A stretch of DNA of 64,000 nt from Streptomyces iconiensis (GTDB lineage Bacteria > Actinomycetota > Actinomycetes > Streptomycetales > Streptomycetaceae): contig NZ_JANCPR020000043.1 in assembly GCF_028657195.3 (NCBI RefSeq), positions 1 to 64,000 on the forward strand, written 5' to 3'. The position numbers and the translations under genes are program-made. How positions within the stretch are numbered: position 1 is the stretch's first letter; the number at the start of each line of letters is the position of its first letter. Shown in pieces: positions 34,809 to 44,901 of this stretch. A model generated the notes under the pieces. It had not been told where the DNA came from and did not search any database. It worked only from the letters and a program-made list of their open reading frames with translations.

Positions 34809-36236
34809 TCACCTGTACTCCGCGAGCCTGCGTCCGATGCCGAGCACAGCGGCTGCCGCTCCGAGCACGGCCAGCACCATCGCGCCGATGGAGAGGCCGC
34901 TGAACCAGCCGAGCCCGTCGTTCGCAGCGGACTCGAACTGCCCCTGCTCGTGCCCGCTCGCCTTGTCGAGGCTGTCGTCGACCTTGTCGAAGCTCTCGCC
35001 CGTACTCTTCTCCGCCCCGATCACCATGTCGACGGCCTCGTCGTAGTTTCCGCCGTTGTCCTTGCCGCGGGCTTCGGCGTGACGTTCCTTCCACGTGGTG
35101 ACCGATTTCTCGGCCGCCTGCACGGCGGAGCGTCCCGCGGGGTCGTCCGCGAGAGAGAGCGCGTGCGCGAGCCCACCTGCCTTGCCGCTCCCCGTGACCG
35201 CTGCCATCTGCTTCTTGTAGCTGTCCTCGTACGCCGCGCCGCCGCCGCGTGCCACCAGCGTCATGTTCTCGTCGCCGCGTGCCTGCAGCGCGCTGATCCA
35301 CGTCTCGTTGAGCGCCTGGAGCGAACGTGCGCCCGTCTCCTCCGACTCGCCCAGCCCGGAGCGCGCGAGCGCGTGCCCGCCGACCAGCCACACCAGGACG
35401 GCGACGGTCGCGGCCGTCGCACCCAGCAGCCCTTGGTTGAACACCCTGTTGGTACGGCGGTAGTTGCGGCGCTGCGCCCAGCCGAGCGCGCCGAGCGCCA
35501 GGACGCCGACGCCGATGGCCAGGAAGGGCCACGACTTCGCGTCGCCGTAGTCGCTGTCCAGGCGCGCGGTCTCCGCCGTGTAGAGCTTGCGTGCCGCGGG
35601 CAGCAGTTCGCCGCGCATCTTGTCGTCCGCGTACCGCAGATAGGCACCGCCCAGCGGCAGGCCCTGGCGGTTGTTGGCGCGTGCCGACTCGACCAGGCCC
35701 GTATAGACGGGCAGTCCGCGGTTGAGTATGGCGATCTGGCGCTGCGCGCTACGGGAGTTGTCGGAGTTGGCCGCCGCCGTGGCCAGCAGCTCGGCGGAAT
35801 CGCGGATGTCCTTCTCGTACCGCTGACGCACCGCGCGCGGCTCGTCGCCACCGGCCAGGAAGCCGCTGGCCGCCGAGGTGTTGGCGTCGGCCAGCGAACG
35901 GTAGACGCGCGCCGCGTCGGCGCTGAGCGGCTGGCTGTGGTCGACGACGGCGACGGCGGAGTCCTTGCGGTCGGCGACCTGCCACGCGGTCACCGCGCCG
36001 AACAGCACCAGAAGCGCGGCCAGTACGGCACCGATCGAGCGCAGGCGGCCGGGCTCGGTCGTGGCAGCGGCTCGTATTCGGTGCACGCCCTCGGACCACG
36101 CGGTGCGCCGCGAACCGCCGGGCTGCGGCATCCCGTGGACATCGCCCGGGCCCGGGCCCGAACCCCGTACGGGCGCTGGCGCTGGCGCGGGCGGTGGCGC
36201 AGGCGGCGCCGGTGGCGCGCTCGGCGGCTGTGTCAC
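34809..36236 (-). CDS. glnX: GlnX-like membrane sensor protein, first gene of the PknG operon
   Basis: A 475-residue membrane protein with a Pro/Ala-rich cytoplasmic N-terminus of about 65 residues and four transmembrane helices: IGAVLAALLVLFGAVTAW, PFLAIGVGVLALGALGW, ATAATVAVLVWLVGG and IGAMVLAVLGAAAAVLGIG. Helices 1-2 and 3-4 each flank a helical extracytoplasmic domain of about 130-150 residues, with RSLADANTSAASGFLAGGDEPRA resembling chemoreceptor sensor helices. This matches GlnX, which with GlnH conveys extracellular aspartate/glutamate to PknG in mycobacteria. GTG at 36236 has GGAGG nine bases upstream. It heads a seven-gene operon of about 11.3 kb. Confidence 0.85.
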   Translation of the reverse strand: MTQPPSAPPAPPAPPPAPAPAPVRGSGPGPGDVHGMPQPGGSRRTAWSEGVHRIRAAATTEPGRLRSIGAVLAALLVLFGAVTAWQVADRKDSAVAVVDHSQPLSADAARVYRSLADANTSAASGFLAGGDEPRAVRQRYEKDIRDSAELLATAAANSDNSRSAQRQIAILNRGLPVYTGLVESARANNRQGLPLGGAYLRYADDKMRGELLPAARKLYTAETARLDSDYGDAKSWPFLAIGVGVLALGALGWAQRRNYRRTNRVFNQGLLGATAATVAVLVWLVGGHALARSGLGESEETGARSLQALNETWISALQARGDENMTLVARGGGAAYEDSYKKQMAAVTGSGKAGGLAHALSLADDPAGRSAVQAAEKSVTTWKERHAEARGKDNGGNYDEAVDMVIGAEKSTGESFDKVDDSLDKASGHEQGQFESAANDGLGWFSGLSIGAMVLAVLGAAAAVLGIGRRLAEYR

Positions 36237-36537
36237 GGCTGGAGACCTCCCCCTCGGTCGCTGGCAGGGACGCTGCCCTGTGCTCGCACGCTGTCACGCC
36301 AGGGCAGTGCCTCGGCCAGCAGTATGGCCGGAGGGACCGGCCACCACAGTGACTTGACCGGGATCTTGTTCGGATCGGGACAAGAAAATGCGGCGACCAG
36401 AACGCGAAGCCTGCCCGGAACGCGGTGCGTGTCCGGCCGCTCATTCTGCCCGGAGACGGCGCTGTCCGCGCGGGCCTGTGGATAACCGGGGACCGGCCAT
36501 GGCACGAACGGTCACCGCACAACCTTTCGTTCTTCTC
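36237..36537. other. Region upstream of the seven-gene signalling operon
   Basis: About 300 bp. It must hold the operon promoter and the end of the upstream methyltransferase transcript. I cannot place a consensus -35/-10 or a strong hairpin with confidence. Confidence 0.5.
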
Positions 36538-37542
36538 TCACGCACCCCGCTCGCCTGCGGTTCCCCGCGTACCCTCGCCGGCCCCGCCCCCCTCGTCCAG
36601 CAGCCAGGTGTACGGGCCCTCCGGGTCGTCGAGCCAGGCCCACTGCCTGCCGTCCCGCACCGTCACGCCGTACCGCTCGCGCCCCGGGCGGCCTTCCGCC
36701 TCCCACAGCGAGAACGCCTCGGAGGGCTCCAACTGTCCACCCGTGAGGGTGAGCAGGAAGCGGAAGGCGTCGTCACGCAGTGCCCGCCGGGGCACACCGC
36801 GCGGTACGGGAGGCGCGGGCCGCACCCCTCCCGTACCGCGCAGGGAGACGAAGAACGCCGGTGTACGCGTGAAGTGGCCCTGCGCACACCCGTCCTGGTC
36901 GGTCCGCAGCGCCAGCAGCCCCGTCGCCAGCGGGGTGAGGACCAGCGCGCCGGGAGAGCACTGCGCGATCCACGCGCGGGGTACCTCCGGCACCGCACAC
37001 GTGGCGATGACGCGGTCGTACGGCGCGTGCGCGGGGCAGCCGCGCGCACCGTCGCCCGTGATCACCCGTGGCCGGTGTCCCGCGGCAGCGAGGTGCGAGC
37101 GCGCCGCGTCGGTGATGTCGGGGTCGAGGTCGACGGTGGTGACGTGCGAGTCGCCGAGCCGGTGGCTGAGCAGCGCCGCGTTGTAGCCCGGCCCTGTGCC
37201 GATCTCCAGCACGTCCATACCGTCGCGCACGTCCAGGTACTCCAGCATGAGGGCCATCAGCGAGGGCTGGCTGCTGGAGGAGAGCAGCTCACCGTCGCGC
37301 ATGCGGGTGGCCAGTGGCTGATCGGTGTAGACGCCCTCACGCCAGCGCGCGCGGCGCCCCGGGTCGGGGTCGTCGCGCCAGAGCCGCTCGTAGTCGCCAC
37401 CGGGCACGGCCGAGTAGAAGAACGGCACGAACAGCTCGCGCGGCACCTCCTCGAAGGCAGCGCGCCAGGCGGGGTCACGGAGCCCTCCTCCGGCGACCAT
37501 CTCCCGCACGAGCTGGTGGCCGGGACCAGACGAAGCAGCCAT
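36538..37542 (-). CDS. PCMT-like SAM-dependent methyltransferase
   Basis: A 334-residue protein of the protein-L-isoaspartate O-methyltransferase family. EVPRELFVP and the SSSSQPSLMALMLEYLDV region precede the SAM-binding motif VLEIGTGPGYNAALLS, then VTTVDLDPDI and YDRVIATCAV. Canonical PCMT has about 210 residues; here a C-terminal extension of about 120 residues follows, as in the larger actinobacterial paralogues, some of which act on RiPP aspartates. No RiPP precursor is adjacent. ATG at 37542; divergent from the ABC exporter genes 71 bp away. Confidence 0.85.
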   Translation of the reverse strand: MAASSGPGHQLVREMVAGGGLRDPAWRAAFEEVPRELFVPFFYSAVPGGDYERLWRDDPDPGRRARWREGVYTDQPLATRMRDGELLSSSSQPSLMALMLEYLDVRDGMDVLEIGTGPGYNAALLSHRLGDSHVTTVDLDPDITDAARSHLAAAGHRPRVITGDGARGCPAHAPYDRVIATCAVPEVPRAWIAQCSPGALVLTPLATGLLALRTDQDGCAQGHFTRTPAFFVSLRGTGGVRPAPPVPRGVPRRALRDDAFRFLLTLTGGQLEPSEAFSLWEAEGRPGRERYGVTVRDGRQWAWLDDPEGPYTWLLDEGGGAGEGTRGTAGERGA

Positions 37543-37613
37543 GTTCCCAATGTGCGGGCAAATATCTGATCACGCGAGACCGGAAGGGGAAACTCCGGCG
37601 TTAGCCTCCGCCC

Positions 37614-38342
37614 ATGCCAGAGAACGCGATCAGAGCCGAGGGACTGCGCAAGCGGTACGGGGAGACGCAGGCCGTCGACGGGGTCTCCTTCGAGGTGGAG
37701 CACGGTGAGTTCTACGGGATCCTCGGTCCGAACGGCGCGGGCAAGACGACCACGATGGAGATCGTCGAAGGGCTCCGCGAACCCGACGAGGGCACGGCGC
37801 AGATCCTCGGCCTGCCCTCCTGGCCCCGCGACCGGGGCCTGCTGCGCCGTATCGGCGTACAGCTCCAGGCGTCGGCCTTCTTCGAGCGGCTGACGGCGCG
37901 CGAGCAGATACACACCTTCGCCGCGCTCTACGACATCCCCGCCTCCCGCGCCGACAACATGCTGGAGACCGTCGGCCTCACCGACAAGGCAGGCACCCGC
38001 GAGGACAAGCTCTCCGGTGGCCAGGCACAGCGCCTGTCGATCGCCTGCGCGCTGGTGCACGACCCGGAGCTGGTCTTCCTGGACGAGCCGACCACAGGGC
38101 TGGACCCGCAGGCCCGCCGCAACCTGTGGGACCTGCTGCGGAAGATCAACTCCGAGGGCCGCACGGTGGTGCTCACGACGCACTACATGGACGAGGCCGA
38201 GACCCTCTGCGACCGGGTGGCCGTCATGGACAACGGCAAGGTGCTACGGGTGGGGCCGCCGCAGGACCTGGTGCAGGAGCTGGGAGTCAGCACCCTGGAG
38301 GACGTCTTCCTTCAGCTCACGGGGCGGGAGTACAGAGAGTGA
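37614..38342 (+). CDS. ABC exporter ATP-binding protein
   Basis: A 242-residue nucleotide-binding subunit. It has Walker A GPNGAGKTT near 40, Q-loop IGVQLQ, signature LSGGQAQRLSIACAL, Walker B ELVFLDEPTTGLDPQ and switch His in TTHYMDEAE. It is of the drug/lipid ABC-2 type. The stop overlaps the permease GTG (GTGA), so the two make one exporter. Substrate unknown. Confidence 0.93.
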   Translation: MPENAIRAEGLRKRYGETQAVDGVSFEVEHGEFYGILGPNGAGKTTTMEIVEGLREPDEGTAQILGLPSWPRDRGLLRRIGVQLQASAFFERLTAREQIHTFAALYDIPASRADNMLETVGLTDKAGTREDKLSGGQAQRLSIACALVHDPELVFLDEPTTGLDPQARRNLWDLLRKINSEGRTVVLTTHYMDEAETLCDRVAVMDNGKVLRVGPPQDLVQELGVSTLEDVFLQLTGREYRE

Positions 38343-39415
38343 GACCTTTCCTCAGTCTGTCGGCCGCGATGACGCGCGGGCTGCTGCGCGACCGCTCGGC
38401 CGTGTTCTTCATCCTGATCTTCCCGCTGATGTTCCTGGTGCTCTTCGGCGCGCTCTTCAAGGACACCAGTACCGATCAGGCGAAGATCGTGCAGGTCGGC
38501 GACGTCAAGGTGCTCGACGGCATCCCCGCCAAGGAGCGGGAGGAGCTGCGCGAGGTACTGAAGATCGAGAAGACCGACGGTTCGGCGGAGGCGCGGGATG
38601 AGGCGCTGACGAAGGTACGCAAGGGCGACACCGACGCGGCCGTCTTCGAACGCGGGGGCAGGATCGAGCTGCGCTACTCGGCGGCCGACGAGGTGCGCGC
38701 CGGCAATGTGCGCGGCGTCCTGAACTCCATCGTGCAGCAGGCCAACCAGCGCGTCACCGGGCAGCCGCCCGCCTTCCGTCTGAAGACGGCCACTCTGGCC
38801 GACCAGTCGACCAAACCCATCCAGTTCCTCACCCCGGGGCTGCTGGGCTGGGCCGTGGCGATGGGCGGCGTCTTCGGCTCGGCGTTCAACCTCGTCAGCT
38901 GGCGCAAGAAGCGGATTCTGCGCAGGCTGTGGCTGGCCCCCGTGAGCCCGGCCGCCGTGGTCGGCGCACGGGTGGGCGTCAACCTCGCCACGGCCTTCGC
39001 GCAAACAGCGATCTTCCTCGGGATCGCCTCCCTGCCCTACTACGGGCTGGAGTTGACCGGTCACTGGTGGCTGAGCCTGCCACTGGTCGCCTGCGGAACG
39101 CTGGCCTTCATGTCGATCGGCCTGCTCGTCGGCTCGTGGGCGAAGACGGAGGAGGCCGCCAACGGGCTGGCGCAGATCATCGTCCTGCCCATGGCGTTCC
39201 TGTCCGGTGCCTTCTTCCCGCTCGACGGAACGCCGTCGTGGGTGCGCGCCATCAGTGACTTCATGCCGCTCAAACATCTCTCCGAGGCGATGCAGGACGT
39301 ACTGTCGCGCGGCGAGAGCTGGGGAGCCGCGCTTCCCACCATGGGCGGCCTGCTGCTGTTCGCCGCCGTCCTGACGGCCCTCGCCTCCCGGATCTTCCGC
39401 TGGGACGCGGCGTAG
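38339..39415 (+). CDS. ABC-2 type permease
   Basis: A 358-residue membrane subunit of the exporter. TM1 is SAVFFILIFPLMFLVLFGALF, followed by an extracytoplasmic domain of about 130 residues rich in Lys/Asp/Glu, then five further helices (FLTPGLLGWAVAMGGVFGSAF, FAQTAIFLGIASL, LPLVACGTLAFMSIGLLVGSW, IIVLPMAFLSGAFFPLDG, LLLFAAVLTALASRIF). The start is the GTG overlapping the ATPase stop. YhgE/Pip-type ABC-2 permeases share this layout. Confidence 0.9.
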   Translation: MRPFLSLSAAMTRGLLRDRSAVFFILIFPLMFLVLFGALFKDTSTDQAKIVQVGDVKVLDGIPAKEREELREVLKIEKTDGSAEARDEALTKVRKGDTDAAVFERGGRIELRYSAADEVRAGNVRGVLNSIVQQANQRVTGQPPAFRLKTATLADQSTKPIQFLTPGLLGWAVAMGGVFGSAFNLVSWRKKRILRRLWLAPVSPAAVVGARVGVNLATAFAQTAIFLGIASLPYYGLELTGHWWLSLPLVACGTLAFMSIGLLVGSWAKTEEAANGLAQIIVLPMAFLSGAFFPLDGTPSWVRAISDFMPLKHLSEAMQDVLSRGESWGAALPTMGGLLLFAAVLTALASRIFRWDAA

Positions 39416-39437
39416 GCGGTCCCCCGTGGCTCGGTTC

Positions 39438-39505
39438 GGTGACGCATGCGCGGTGCCCTGTGGGCGGCGAGGGGCGGTGACGCATGCGGGGTGCCCTGTG
39501 GGCGG
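39438..39505. repeat. Direct repeat of 30 bp, 38-bp period
   Basis: Copies at 39438-39467 and 39476-39505 differ at one base. They lie between the exporter and the hemoglobin gene, about 80-145 bp upstream of the latter. Confidence 0.8.
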
Positions 39506-39583
39506 GCGTGCCGGGGCCGGGCCCCGGGGTGTGGTCCTAGGTCCAGGGGTCTCCTCCGGGGCGTCTGAGACCATGGAGAGGTG

Positions 39584-39985
39584 ATGGAGATTCCGCGCGG
39601 CAGCTTGCAGACGCAGACCTTCTACGAGCAGGTCGGCGGCGAGGAGACGTTCCGTCGACTCGTGCACCGCTTCTACCAGGGAGTCGCAGAAGACCCCGTG
39701 TTGCGGCCGATGTACCCCGAGGAGGACCTCGGCCCAGCCGAAGAACGCTTCGCGCTCTTCCTGATGCAGTACTGGGGTGGACCCCGCACCTACAGCGACC
39801 AGCGCGGCCACCCCCGGCTGCGCATGCGGCACGCGCCCTTCAAGGTCGACCAGGAAGCCCACGACGCCTGGCTGAAGCACATGCGGGTCGCCGTTGAGAG
39901 CCTGGAGCTGCCCACCGAGCTGGAAACACAGCTCTGGGACTACCTGATCTACGCCGCCGGATCCATGATCAACTCCGCGGACTGA
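39584..39985 (+). CDS. glbO: Truncated hemoglobin, group II (trHbO)
   Basis: A 133-residue 2/2 hemoglobin. FYEQVGGEETFRRLVHRFYQGVAEDPVLRPMYPE covers helices A-B, the Tyr near residue 33 being TyrB10. YWGGPRTYSDQRGHPRLRMRHAPF contains the proximal HisF8 (RMRHAPF), and WDYLIYAAGSMIN has TrpG8. Tyr in YSDQRGHPRLR suits the trHbO distal site. Group II hemoglobins bind O2 and may help respiration or peroxide handling. ATG at 39584 has GGAGAGG just upstream; an overlapping GTG at 39581 adds one residue. Confidence 0.94.
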   Translation: MEIPRGSLQTQTFYEQVGGEETFRRLVHRFYQGVAEDPVLRPMYPEEDLGPAEERFALFLMQYWGGPRTYSDQRGHPRLRMRHAPFKVDQEAHDAWLKHMRVAVESLELPTELETQLWDYLIYAAGSMINSAD

Positions 39986-40170
39986 CCAGACCGGCCGACC
40001 CGGCAACCCCCTCGCTCTCCCCTGCGGTTGAGGGATGCGCGCCGCACGGCGCGTGAACAGGACACGGTCGCCGAACCGGGCGCCGCCCTCGCACCCCTGG
40101 CCGTACCTGGCACCCGGGCGACGACGAAAGGGCGGGCGCAAGCGCGCACCAAAGGCCGGGTACAAGCGCA

Positions 40171-40216
40171 CACGAAGGCCCCGGGCACAGGAACGAACGT
40201 GCCCGGGGCCTTCGTG
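40171..40216. terminator. Perfect 18-bp stem bidirectional terminator
   Basis: 40171-40188 pairs exactly with 40199-40216 around a 10-nt loop, between convergent glbO and the 224-residue protein gene. The sequence before it carries short near-repeats (40120-40170). Confidence 0.88.
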
Positions 40217-40237
40217 ACGGATACACCGCCGGCTACA

Positions 40238-40912
40238 TCAAACCGGCGTGACGCTGAGCCCACCCGCGCCCGAACCGGAGCCCCCGCGCCGGACGGCCAC
40301 GGAACCGTAAGGCGTACGCAGCCGCAGCCAGGCACCCGCCTCCAGCAGGCTCACCGGCCCCTTGCCGCGCAGGAACCCGAGCGCGTGCGCAGCGTGCGCG
40401 GCACGCAGCGGCAGGCCCGTACGGCCCAGCGGCCTGGACCAGATCTCCTCGGCGAGCGCGTCCAGCGCCTCACGGCCCCGCTTGTCGGGCCCCAGCCGCT
40501 CGGCACGCTCCTTGAACTCGCCGACGGCGGCGGCAGCCACCGAACCGATCGCCTCCACGGGCGCCTTGGCGTACTCGTGCCACCCGGCGCGCGGCGGCAG
40601 CAGCCCCGCCCACGAGGGCCCTGTCACCTCCGACGGCACCCCGACGGCCTCGCGCTTCTCGTCGACGCGCTCCAGCAACTCCCCCGCCGAGACGGTCACA
40701 TCCAGCTCGGCGGGCTCCAGCAGCCTGCCGGTGCGCACGGCCAGCACCTCGAACCGCGCGGGCTTGGCGAACACCCCCGCCACGCCGTCGCCCGCCTGGA
40801 TACGGACGGCGGCGCTCTTCTCCCAGCGCAGCAGCCGCCCGAGGAAGGCGGCGAGCCCCGCCGACTCGCCGGGGTCCGCGAAGACCAGTTCCCTAGCCAC
40901 GGTGGCTGTCAT
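40238..40912 (-). CDS. Conserved actinobacterial protein of unknown function
   Basis: A 224-residue soluble protein. Its first 110 residues (LLRWEKSAAVRIQAGDGVAGVFA..FEVLAVRTGRLLEPAELDVTVSAGEL) look like a beta domain; the rest is helical, ending in a basic and Gly/Ser-rich tail. I know of no function. ATG at 40912 has GGAGAGG seven bases upstream and overlaps the end of the thioesterase gene by 20 bases, so the two are translationally linked. Confidence 0.82.
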   Translation of the reverse strand: MTATVARELVFADPGESAGLAAFLGRLLRWEKSAAVRIQAGDGVAGVFAKPARFEVLAVRTGRLLEPAELDVTVSAGELLERVDEKREAVGVPSEVTGPSWAGLLPPRAGWHEYAKAPVEAIGSVAAAAVGEFKERAERLGPDKRGREALDALAEEIWSRPLGRTGLPLRAAHAAHALGFLRGKGPVSLLEAGAWLRLRTPYGSVAVRRGGSGSGAGGLSVTPV

Positions 40913-41327
40913 CGAAGTACCTCTCCAGGAAGGCCCGTTCCCCGCCGGTCAGCCGCCGGGGACGCTCCTCCTTCAGGTTGTACGGCACCACGACGGTCTT
41001 GGCCCGCACATACGGCCTGACGTCCGCCCCGGGCACCGCGGTTTCCCTGATCTCGTAGGCGAACGTGACCGAGGCCGCGTTGAGCTTCGTCACCCACAAC
41101 TCCACGGTCACAGGGTTGTGCTGGTGCACCAGCGGGCGCAGGTAGTCGATCTCATGGCGCGCAACGACGGTCCCGCCCGTGAAGCTGTCCGAGTCGGCCT
41201 CCCGCGCCGGCCGTGTCATGAAGTCGATCCGTGCCTCCTCCAGATAACGGAGGTAGACCGCGTTGTTGACATGCCCGAAGGCATCCATGTCCGACCAGCG
41301 CAGGGGGCACTGATAGCTGTGGCGCAC
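40893..41327 (-). CDS. Acyl-CoA thioesterase, hotdog fold (4HBT type)
   Basis: A 144-residue protein. RWSDMDAFGHVNNAVYLRYLEEARIDF is the 4-hydroxybenzoyl-CoA thioesterase signature with the catalytic Asp in its first segment, followed by hotdog strands (VVARHEIDYLRPL, PVTVELWVTKLNAASVTFAYEI). It hydrolyses acyl-CoA; the chain is not readable. GTG at 41327 starts 4 bases after the ABC-F stop, with GGAGC upstream. The ABC-F/thioesterase pairing is common in streptomycetes. Confidence 0.92.
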   Translation of the reverse strand: MRHSYQCPLRWSDMDAFGHVNNAVYLRYLEEARIDFMTRPAREADSDSFTGGTVVARHEIDYLRPLVHQHNPVTVELWVTKLNAASVTFAYEIRETAVPGADVRPYVRAKTVVVPYNLKEERPRRLTGGERAFLERYFDDSHRG

Positions 41328-41331
41328 GCAC

Positions 41332-42996
<1,665 letters not shown>

Positions 42997-43207
42997 GAGG
43001 AACCGTCCGGCAATCTGTAGGTATTCACATGCGGCCAGGCCGCGCTGGTCGTGTTGCGGCAGGCGCCGCGAGGTCGAGGGGCGGCACCGCCGCGCGGATC
43101 GAGGCACGGCCATGCCGCGTAAGGCATACGCACCCCATCTTGCCGCACACGGTGCCACGCGCGGAAACGGGTTCCCTGACCCCCGCGACGAACTCCGCCG
43201 GATTCCC

Positions 43208-44722
43208 TCAGGAACGCCGGCGTACGACGGTCAGGACAGCGCCGCCTATCGCCACGAACGCGGCGGCCACGGCCGCGAACAGTGGAGCGTTGCTTCCGCC
43301 GGTCTGCGCGAGGTCCTGGCTGCCGCCCATGACCGTGTCCCCGCCACCGCTTCCGCCACCGACCGTGGCGGGACGCTCGGCGCGCGCCGGTGCGCTCCGC
43401 TGGTCCAGCCCGCCCGCGGCTGCCGAGGTGGCGCAGTCGAGAACTCCGCTGAAGGTCCGCTCGTATCCGTTCGGTCCCGTGACCGGTATCCGGTAGGGCT
43501 GGTCCTCCTTGACCGGCACCGTGAGCGTCCCCTTGTCGCCTTGCTCGACCTCGTCCTTCTGACCGCCCACCCGGAGCGGGAACGGGGCGTCCCCGCTGTT
43601 GTCCACGGTGATGTCCACGCCCCCCTTCGCGCAGTTCTCCTCGGCCGTGGTGGCCGGTACGGGTCCGCCCTCGGCCCAGTTGACCGCCGCCGCCGAGGAG
43701 ACGGTCGACTGGCTCGATCCGGCGAGGACCTGGGTCTGGCTCTTGCCCCGGCCGCCCGACCCGGTGAACACCCGCCCGACCGGGATCTTCGTCGCCGCCT
43801 CCGCCGTCAGCGAAGCCGTTCCCGGGTCGATGTCCTCGGGCAGCTGGAAGTACAGCTCGGTGCCGTTGACGGCGGAGTCGACCGGCTCGCCCTTCTTGTC
43901 CACGACACGCACGCCCTGGGAGGTGGCGTGCGGGTCGGGCGCGAGGCTGACGGCGGGCGCGTTGGTCCGGACCGTGACGGGACCGGGCCGTTCACCGTTC
44001 CTGCCGGAGACCTCAGCCGGTTCGAGGGTGAGCGACGCCTTCGGCTCGGACATCCGCTTGGCCGCCTTCACCAGATGGTCGGCGAGCTTCTGGGCCGCCG
44101 GGTCACTGGCGGTGATCCGTACATGCTCCCGCGCACTGCCCTTGTGTGCGGCGTCCGCGCCGGTGCCTGCCCCCGCACCTGCCCTGCCGGCACCTGCCCG
44201 GGCGTCCGGCCCCTCTTCGGAGAACCGCCATATCGCGACCTGGGTCCCCGCAGCCGCGGTCTGCGGGGTGAGCCGCTTGGCGCCCGCCGCCTCGGCGAGG
44301 GCCTGGAGGTCGTTCATGCGGGGGTAGGAGTGTTCGAGGACCCAGCGGATCTTGCCCGCGTTCCGGTTGCCGTACAGGGACGAGGACTTCCACTCTCCTT
44401 CCTCGTAACGCGCCTGCTCCTGTATGGGGTTGAGCATGTCGACGCCGTAGGTCTGCAGGGTGCCGCCACCCTCGACCGTCATCTCGAAGAGTCCCGCGCT
44501 GATCTCCTGTCTCTCGCTGCCCGTGCGGATCACCGCCTGGTCATGGGTCCTGAGCCCGTCGAGCGTGGCGCTGGCTCCGCCCCGCTGCCCGGACACGCCC
44601 TCGCCTGGCGCACCGCCGGCGGCGGCGGGGGCAGCGGTCGCCGCCATCCCCGCGGCACACAGTCCGGTGGTCGCCGCGACAGCAGCGAGACGGCCGGTCA
44701 TCCGCCCGCGTACAGAAGTCAT
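43208..44722 (-). CDS. Sortase-anchored thioester-domain surface protein lacking the thioester Cys
   Basis: A 504-residue surface protein. The signal peptide ends near residue 35. A TQXA-type thioester domain spans about 50-180, then Ig-like/SpaA-type beta regions (180-440). The C-terminus has LAQTG at 471-475, a hydrophobic helix and VVRRRS, a class E sortase signal. Thioester domains form an internal bond between a Cys in a Tyr-Cys-Ile/Val-Asp motif and Gln of Thr-Gln-x-Ala. Here Gln161 is present (GTQVAIW), but the first motif reads LQTYGVDM, with Gly93 coded by GGC where TGC would give Cys. Chemistry-based adhesion should therefore be lost. ATG at 44722 has GAGGGG upstream. Confidence 0.88.
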   Translation of the reverse strand: MTSVRGRMTGRLAAVAATTGLCAAGMAATAAPAAAGGAPGEGVSGQRGGASATLDGLRTHDQAVIRTGSERQEISAGLFEMTVEGGGTLQTYGVDMLNPIQEQARYEEGEWKSSSLYGNRNAGKIRWVLEHSYPRMNDLQALAEAAGAKRLTPQTAAAGTQVAIWRFSEEGPDARAGAGRAGAGAGTGADAAHKGSAREHVRITASDPAAQKLADHLVKAAKRMSEPKASLTLEPAEVSGRNGERPGPVTVRTNAPAVSLAPDPHATSQGVRVVDKKGEPVDSAVNGTELYFQLPEDIDPGTASLTAEAATKIPVGRVFTGSGGRGKSQTQVLAGSSQSTVSSAAAVNWAEGGPVPATTAEENCAKGGVDITVDNSGDAPFPLRVGGQKDEVEQGDKGTLTVPVKEDQPYRIPVTGPNGYERTFSGVLDCATSAAAGGLDQRSAPARAERPATVGGGSGGGDTVMGGSQDLAQTGGSNAPLFAAVAAAFVAIGGAVLTVVRRRS

Positions 44723-44901
44723 GGTCTTCCCCTCTTGGCCGGGGTGGCCCGCGCGTGGCCATCTCCCTGCCGCAAAGCTCTAACCCCCCGTCAGTACGCG
44801 ACGGATAGTAGAGACGGAGGCACACCTCAGTCCCCAGGAACCCCGTCTGCCACGCGTTCCGAATCGGAATCGTTATCGCCGAATCCGACGGACCGGGACG
44901 A

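Noticed and set aside
32519..35532. Two long leftward frames overlapping the coiled-coil, GlnH and GlnX genes
   Set aside because: Arg/Gly-rich alternative frames. Only the GlnH part of the second is real and starts at 34791.
33661..36236. Glutamate ABC importer
   Set aside because: Only a binding protein is present; the neighbour is a sensor-like four-helix protein, and there is no permease or ATPase.
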